From positions 1 to 19,036 of the forward strand of contig DIFM01000008.1 in assembly GCA_002419135.1 (NCBI GenBank): a DNA stretch of 19,036 nucleotides. The letters are read 5' to 3'. The notes below the pieces were generated by a model. It was given only the letters and a program-made list of their open reading frames with translations, made no database searches and had not been told where the DNA came from. Positions 15,293-19,036 of this stretch are shown piece by piece. The DNA comes from Dehalococcoidia bacterium UBA5748 (GTDB lineage: Bacteria > Chloroflexota > Dehalococcoidia > Dehalococcoidales > UBA5627). Numbering within the stretch: position 1 is the first letter of the stretch; the number at the start of each line of letters is the position of its first letter. A program made the translations under genes and the position numbers.

Positions 15293-16365
15293 CGTTTCCT
15301 CATATCGGCAATGCTTATATAGCCATTAAAGCCATGCTGGACCCGCTGGGTGTGGATTACGTGGTGCCGCCCAAATGCAATAAAAGGACTTTATCGCTGG
15401 CAACCAAATATTCGCCTGAAGGGGTTTGCATTCCGTTCAAGCTAAATCTCGGCAATATGATAGAGGCCGTGGAACTGGGCGCGGACCATATCATGAACGT
15501 GACAGGGCACGGCACCTGCAGAATGGGATACTATTTTAAAGTTCAGGAACAAATCCTGCGTGATATGGGTTATGATGTTACGATGATGCTGACCGGGCTT
15601 TCGGAACATAAACTTAAAGGCTTTTTGAACCTTTTAAGAAGTGTCTCCAACAATGCCCCCTGGAGTAAAATTATCTCTTCATTTGCGTTCGGAATCGCCA
15701 AAATGACCGCCCTTGACGATATGGAAATCCTGGCTAATAATATGAGAGCCTTCGAAATACACAAGGGGACTATTACTCCCCTTTATCGTAAAAGTTTACA
15801 GGCTATCGATGATGCTTCGGATTACCACTCGCTGAAGGCAGTGGTAAGGGAATACGGCGAAGAAATGAGCGGGGTAGAAGTAATACCCGATTATAAACCG
15901 CTTAAAATTCTTGTAGTAGGTGAGATTTATGTCGTTCTCGACCCCTTTGCCAATATGGATGTAGAGATGGAACTGGGTAAGCTTGGCGTGGTTACCAACC
16001 GCAGCCTTTATCTTTCTCGATGGGTTAAAAAGGGATTGTTCTTTAATCCGCTGGGAATCGACCAGTGGCGCGATGTCCACAAAGCCGCTATGCCCTATCT
16101 CAAACGTGATATCGGCGGGGACGGCTGGGAAACGGTCGGAGAAAAGGTCATCAGTACCGGGCATTACGATGGGATGGTACATCTGGCTCCCTTTACCTGT
16201 ATGCCGGAGGGAACCGCTCAGTGTATAATGCCTTCTACCAAAGAGGATTTGCCGGTGCTGGCAATCTATTGCGACGAACAAACATCAAAAGCCGGAATGA
16301 TTACCAGGCTGGAGGCTTTTACCGATATGATAGCGATGAAAAAGGCCGGATGTTTGAGCCAATAA
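15283..16365 (+). CDS. Acyl-CoA dehydratase activase-associated protein (HgdB/DUF2229-like), second copy
   Basis: This 360-residue protein is related to the dehydratase-subunit-like portion of fused activase proteins. It starts RITFPHIGNAYIAIKAML and has cysteines in YSPEGVCIPFK, TGHGTCRMGYY and FTCMPEGTAQCIMP, each next to glycine/proline turns as in iron-sulfur-binding HgdB relatives. Near the end, CDEQTSKAGMITRLEAFTDMI parallels the EEHTAEAGVVTRIEAFLDMI segment of the preceding protein, so the two are probably distant paralogues working as a pair. The ATG at 15283 is preceded by GAAGGA and overlaps the previous gene. The activase follows 11 bases after its stop. No bona fide catalytic dehydratase pair is encoded here, so this protein may act as an electron-transfer or scaffold subunit (inference). 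Confidence 0.8.
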   Translation: MRITFPHIGNAYIAIKAMLDPLGVDYVVPPKCNKRTLSLATKYSPEGVCIPFKLNLGNMIEAVELGADHIMNVTGHGTCRMGYYFKVQEQILRDMGYDVTMMLTGLSEHKLKGFLNLLRSVSNNAPWSKIISSFAFGIAKMTALDDMEILANNMRAFEIHKGTITPLYRKSLQAIDDASDYHSLKAVVREYGEEMSGVEVIPDYKPLKILVVGEIYVVLDPFANMDVEMELGKLGVVTNRSLYLSRWVKKGLFFNPLGIDQWRDVHKAAMPYLKRDIGGDGWETVGEKVISTGHYDGMVHLAPFTCMPEGTAQCIMPSTKEDLPVLAIYCDEQTSKAGMITRLEAFTDMIAMKKAGCLSQ

Positions 16366-16376
16366 CTGGAGGAATA

Positions 16377-17381
16377 ATGCAGAAAAAGGTATTTCTTGGA
16401 ATAGACGTCGGTTCGGTTACTACAAAGTGTGCTTTAATGAGCGAGGATATAGAACTAATCGCTCATCGCTATATACCCACCAGCGGTAAACCAATTATTC
16501 AGATTCAGAAACTGATGCGTGAAATAAGCTCCGAAATTCCGTCGGATTGCGAAATAGGCGGCGCCGGAACCACCGGCAGCGCCCGTTATCTGGCGGGGGA
16601 AATCATCGGAGCGGACGTTATAAAAAACGAAATCACAGCTCATGCCGTTGCCGCCACCCATTTTTATCCGGATGTAAGAACAATTCTGGAAATCGGCGGG
16701 CAGGACAGCAAGATTATAATCATACGCGATGCAGTGGTGACAGACTTCGGGATGAATACCGTCTGCGCCGCCGGCACAGGCAGCTTTTTGGACCATCAGG
16801 CATTGAGGCTGGGAATCAGTATCAATGAATTTGCTTCCGAAGCTATGAAAAGCAAAAATCCGGTTCGCATTGCCGGACGCTGCACCGTTTTTGCCGAATC
16901 CGATATGATTCACAAGCAGCAGATGGGACACAGCACACCGGACATTCTTTACGGACTGTGCCAGGCGCTGGTACGCAACTACATCAATAATGTCGGGCTT
17001 GGAAAGAGCATCGAGAAACCTATTATTTTTCAGGGCGGGGTAGCTTTTAATCAGGCAATCGTACGCGCTTTCGAGGAAGAACTTGCAACTGAAATTATGG
17101 TCCCCGAGCACCATGAAGTTATGGGAGCTATCGGTGCTGCAATAATTGCCATGGAGAATTATAACGCTACCGGTAAAAAGACACATTTCAATGGTTTTTC
17201 AATCAGCGATATCAGTTATGAGACATCGACCTTTACCTGCAATGGATGCCCCAACCAGTGCGAAATTGCACAGCTCAAACTCGGAGAAAAAGTTTTAGCG
17301 CGCTGGGGGGGACGATGCGAAAAGTGGGAATATATCTCAAACATCAGCGAAAGCCCGGAAGGTGCGGTTGTTACAGGATAA
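16377..17381 (+). CDS. BadF/BadG/BcrA/BcrD-family ATPase, CoA-dehydratase activase
   Basis: This iron-sulfur ATPase belongs to the family that delivers energised electrons to 2-hydroxyacyl-CoA dehydratases and benzoyl-CoA reductases. The 334-residue protein has the actin-like ATPase motifs GIDVGSVTTK (8-17) and EIGGQDSK (105-112). The two cysteines that bridge a [4Fe-4S] cluster between subunits in known activators are present: C130 in CAAGTGSF and C169 in GRCTVFAES. A C-terminal extension adds four cysteines, C288-NG-C291-PNQ-C295 and C314 in GRCEKW, not present in the short HgdC-type activators. The true start is the ATG at 16377 with GGAGG upstream. The frame is open further upstream, but that part lies inside the previous gene. 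It closes the TetR-led operon. The target enzyme is not encoded in the window. Confidence 0.88.
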   Translation: MQKKVFLGIDVGSVTTKCALMSEDIELIAHRYIPTSGKPIIQIQKLMREISSEIPSDCEIGGAGTTGSARYLAGEIIGADVIKNEITAHAVAATHFYPDVRTILEIGGQDSKIIIIRDAVVTDFGMNTVCAAGTGSFLDHQALRLGISINEFASEAMKSKNPVRIAGRCTVFAESDMIHKQQMGHSTPDILYGLCQALVRNYINNVGLGKSIEKPIIFQGGVAFNQAIVRAFEEELATEIMVPEHHEVMGAIGAAIIAMENYNATGKKTHFNGFSISDISYETSTFTCNGCPNQCEIAQLKLGEKVLARWGGRCEKWEYISNISESPEGAVVTG

Positions 17382-17398
17382 GACAGACTGTTAATCAA

Positions 17399-17418
17399 TG
17401 CATAATTTCTTTTATGCA
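17399..17418 (+). other. Short hairpin after the activase operon
   Basis: TGCATAA (17399-17405) and TTATGCA (17412-17418) are perfect inverted repeats around TTTCTT, 17 bases after the stop codon. The stem is AT-rich and no T-run follows, so it is at best a weak terminator. The rest of 17382-17514 shows no gene and no insertion-sequence end that I could recognise. Confidence 0.3.
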
Positions 17419-17514
17419 GTCTAAACAAAATTGTAAGCAATCTATACTACTCCCCATTAACAGATAAGCACTAAAATGTGTAGAATAATGGCTGGAAAAG
17501 AAGGGGAAACAGTC

Positions 17515-17787
17515 ATGAAATACCGCAAATGGGATGCTAAAACCAAGGGGATGATAGTTCTTGAGGGACTGAAAGGTAAACCGGTTAGTGATATTTGTAT
17601 TGAATACCGGATTAGTCAAACCCAATATTATCGGTGGCGGGATAAACTGCTTGCATCAATGCCACAGGTATTTGCTACGACCAACCGCAAAGAGGAAGCG
17701 CAAGAACGGGAAATCAGGCGTCTCAAAGAAATCATTGGTGAACTGACGGTGGAATTAAAAAAAAGCGAACTGGAAGGGCTACCATGA
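17515..17787 (+). CDS. IS3-family transposase OrfA
   Basis: This is the DNA-binding part of an IS3 transposase, 90 residues. It has a helix-turn-helix (KGMIVLEGLKGKPVSDICIE, YRISQTQYYRWRDKLL) and a C-terminal leucine-zipper-like coil rich in E, R, K and L (about 57-87). The ATG at 17515 has AAGGGG upstream; an in-frame ATG at 17476 is less well supported. Near its end is an eight-A run (17757-17764) reading A_AAA_AAA_AG in this frame. A -1 slip there leads without a stop into orfB, the classic way IS3 elements make the fused OrfAB transposase. The stop codon overlaps the orfB ATG (ATGA). Confidence 0.9.
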   Translation: MKYRKWDAKTKGMIVLEGLKGKPVSDICIEYRISQTQYYRWRDKLLASMPQVFATTNRKEEAQEREIRRLKEIIGELTVELKKSELEGLP

Positions 17788-18506
17788 AACGGACAGAATC
17801 GGCCGGGGTAATTGAAAGTAACACAGTTATATTGGAACGTATCAAGGAATTGAAAACCGAGCATCCCTTTTGGGGTTATCGACGAATATGGGCGACTCTT
17901 AAGTATGTGGATGGGTATGAGATTAACAAAAAACGTGTATTACGGTTAATGCGGAAACATGAACTCCTGGTAAAAACGCGTTCCAATCTAAAAGCTACAA
18001 GGGTTCCCCAAAGAAGTAAACCCAAACCGGATAGACCGGACCAGTGGTGTGGTATTGATATGACCAAGGTAATGGTACAGGGCTTCGGCTTGGTTTACAT
18101 AGTTGTGGTGTTGGATTGGTATACCAAGAAGGTTGTTGGTTATTACGCGGGTTTACAGTGCAAGTCTGCACACTGGTTGGAAGCTTTGGATATGGCAGTT
18201 AACATACAATTCCCGGATGGGGCAAGAAACCATGTATTGTCTCTCATGTCGGATAATGGTTGTCAGCCAACATCGAAAAGCTTCATGAAATCGTGCCGTG
18301 ACATGGAAATTAAGCAGGCTTTTACCGGCTACAATAACCCCAAGGGGAATGCCGATACCGAGAGGTTTTTCCGTACAATGAAAGAAGAGCTACTATGGCC
18401 GCGAGAGTGGGTAAATCCTATGGAGCTTATGGATGAAATCGGGGAATGGATTCCGAATTACAATGTCAACTATCTGCATTCGTCATTGGGATATAATTCT
18501 ATTTAG
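17784..18506 (+). CDS. IS3-family transposase OrfB, C-terminally truncated
   Basis: This is the catalytic DDE (rve) integrase domain of an IS3 element, 240 residues as read. It has the HTH_21-like start (HPFWGYRRIWATLK, NKKRVLRLMRKHEL), the first catalytic D in GIDMTKV (residue 92), the second in LMSDNGCQ, and the catalytic E in NADTERFFRTMKEE. It ends in YLHSSLGYNSI and a stop at 18504-18506, just before the family's usual conserved tail (a P-x-x-F/E motif after LGY). The last codons fall where the IS630 gene ends on the other strand, so the tail was probably lost when the second element arrived or by a deletion. All three catalytic residues are present, but activity is doubtful. Confidence 0.88.
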   Translation: MKRTESAGVIESNTVILERIKELKTEHPFWGYRRIWATLKYVDGYEINKKRVLRLMRKHELLVKTRSNLKATRVPQRSKPKPDRPDQWCGIDMTKVMVQGFGLVYIVVVLDWYTKKVVGYYAGLQCKSAHWLEALDMAVNIQFPDGARNHVLSLMSDNGCQPTSKSFMKSCRDMEIKQAFTGYNNPKGNADTERFFRTMKEELLWPREWVNPMELMDEIGEWIPNYNVNYLHSSLGYNSI

Positions 18507-19036
18507 CCTTCGAAATGGCACTAATCCATGACCAGTTTGTTAGGCTTTTTAACGCTTCCCTATTGGATGCCAGTCCATTTTCTGCCTGACAAGTCGCAGT
18601 GTTAAGTGAGTCAAACACCTTGTTTGCAAAGTAATCTCGCCGAAGCACATTCCATATCTGTTCCGCTGGATTCAATTCCGGTGAATACGATGGCAGGAAC
18701 ACCAGAGCGATGTTTTCAGGAACCTCAAGTTCTTTACCTTTATGCGACGGTGCTCCATCCAGCACCATTATTATGAAATCCTGTTTATGGACCCCGCTCA
18801 CTTGTTCCAGAAACAAACCCATATTCTCGGTGTTCATCTTTTCCAACGTCATATAATCAAGGCCTCCATCCCAAGGGCTTATTGCGGCGTATTCATACCT
18901 GAACTCCCTGATTATTGCCCGATTAACTATCGGTCTATTTGGCATCGGTGCCCAACATGCCCGCGGGTCACTCATCCGCCCAAACCGGGCTTCATCCTGA
19001 AACATAAGCCGCACAGGTAAATCCCCCTGGTTCTTT
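18499..19036 (-). CDS. IS630-family transposase (DDE_3 domain), partial at window edge
   Basis: This is the C-terminal catalytic part of an IS630/Tc1-type transposase, with at least 179 codons visible. Motifs are RLMFQDEARFGR (first D), MVLDGAPSHKG (second D) and SYSPELNPAEQIWNVLRRDYFANKVF (catalytic E in NPAEQ). The frame stays open through the window edge at 19036 (GDLPVRLMFQDE), so the N-terminal part lies outside. An internal GTG at 19014 is not a likely start. The C-terminus NWSWISAISKAK ends in a TAG that lies in the IS3-derived sequence, suggesting the native end of the gene or its inverted repeat was cut. The element is convergent with the IS3 genes. Confidence 0.88.
   Translation of the reverse strand, partial: KNQGDLPVRLMFQDEARFGRMSDPRACWAPMPNRPIVNRAIIREFRYEYAAISPWDGGLDYMTLEKMNTENMGLFLEQVSGVHKQDFIIMVLDGAPSHKGKELEVPENIALVFLPSYSPELNPAEQIWNVLRRDYFANKVFDSLNTATCQAENGLASNREALKSLTNWSWISAISKAK

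Larger units (their letters stand above)
17476..19036. mobile_element. IS3-family element truncated against an IS630-family element
   Basis: IS3-type orfA and orfB (plus strand) are followed at once by an IS630-type transposase on the minus strand that runs out of the window. The coding ends overlap by 8 bases (18499-18506). There is no room for either element's terminal inverted repeat at the junction, so at least one element is incomplete. The left boundary given is the start of the open orfA frame, as no inverted repeat could be identified. Confidence 0.75.

Noticed and set aside
15796..16281. 161-codon open frame on the minus strand inside the second activase-associated gene
   Set aside because: It is antisense to a well-supported coding region and shows no motif or start signal of its own.
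16221..16376. Longer N-terminus for the activase beginning inside the previous gene
   Set aside because: The ATG at 16377 has a clear GGAGG and yields the canonical start before GIDVGS; the extra residues resemble out-of-frame translation of the upstream gene.
16455..17186. Long open frame of 243 codons on the minus strand opposite the activase gene
   Set aside because: It is a shadow of a strongly supported gene: no recognisable domain, no ribosome binding site, and the plus-strand frame carries all known activase motifs.
17388..17463. CTGTTAAT / ATTAACAG inverted repeat before the IS3 genes as a possible element end or attachment site
   Set aside because: The arms are only 8 bases, 60 bases apart, AT-rich, with no matching copy on the far side of the IS3 genes.
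1..19036. CRISPR arrays, tRNA or rRNA genes, riboswitches
   Set aside because: No regularly spaced repeats, cloverleaf-like segments, rRNA-like stretches or recognisable riboswitch cores were seen on reading; covariance-model searches could not be run.

Overview
The window looks like a piece of a mid-GC chromosome from a strict anaerobe. The signs are a rubredoxin/flavodiiron protein pair for O2 or NO detoxification and a set of 2-hydroxyacyl-CoA dehydratase activase-type proteins. The repeat pair TTCGACAGGCTCA / TGAGCCTGTCGAA and the general gene style would fit an anaerobic Chloroflexota (Dehalococcoidia-like) or a Firmicutes-like lineage. That placement is a low-confidence guess, because no rRNA or other phylogenetic marker is present.

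Layout. (1) 52-1447, minus strand: rubredoxin followed by an A-type flavoprotein (FprA), with a recognisable promoter. (2) 1558-8928, plus strand: a complete phosphate-starvation block in the order mgsA (methylglyoxal synthase)-pstS-pstC-pstA-pstB-phoU, then a terminator/repeat hairpin, then phoB/phoP-like regulator and phoR-like sensor kinase. Four TTAACA/TTAAAC hexamers at exact 11-bp spacing (1558-1596) precede mgsA and look like a PHO box, so methylglyoxal synthase appears to be the first gene of a Pho-controlled pst operon. (3) 8964-10307, minus: glycerate 2-kinase, convergent with phoR. (4) 10394-13194, plus: a strong promoter with a palindrome between its -35 and -10 boxes, a small unknown gene that may start on a non-standard codon, a MacB/FtsX-type ABC transporter fusion, and a clear intrinsic terminator. 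(5) 13241-13485: a decayed cupin gene with a one-base frameshift. (6) 13571-17381, plus: a TetR-family regulator with a perfect 26-bp palindrome over its start codon, then two DUF2229-type activase-associated proteins and a BadF/BcrA-type ATPase activase. (7) 17476 to the end: an IS3-family element (orfA/orfB with a slippery A-run) that lacks the end of orfB and runs straight into a convergent IS630-family transposase leaving the window.

How the parts work together. PhoR and PhoB would sense low phosphate and activate the PHO box. Pst imports phosphate and PhoU moderates signalling. MgsA would release phosphate from dihydroxyacetone phosphate, which offers a metabolic reason for its place in the operon. 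Rubredoxin would feed electrons to the flavodiiron protein. The TetR-activase cluster probably supports reductive activation of a radical acyl-CoA dehydratase or a related CoA enzyme encoded elsewhere. No CRISPR array, tRNA or rRNA was seen.
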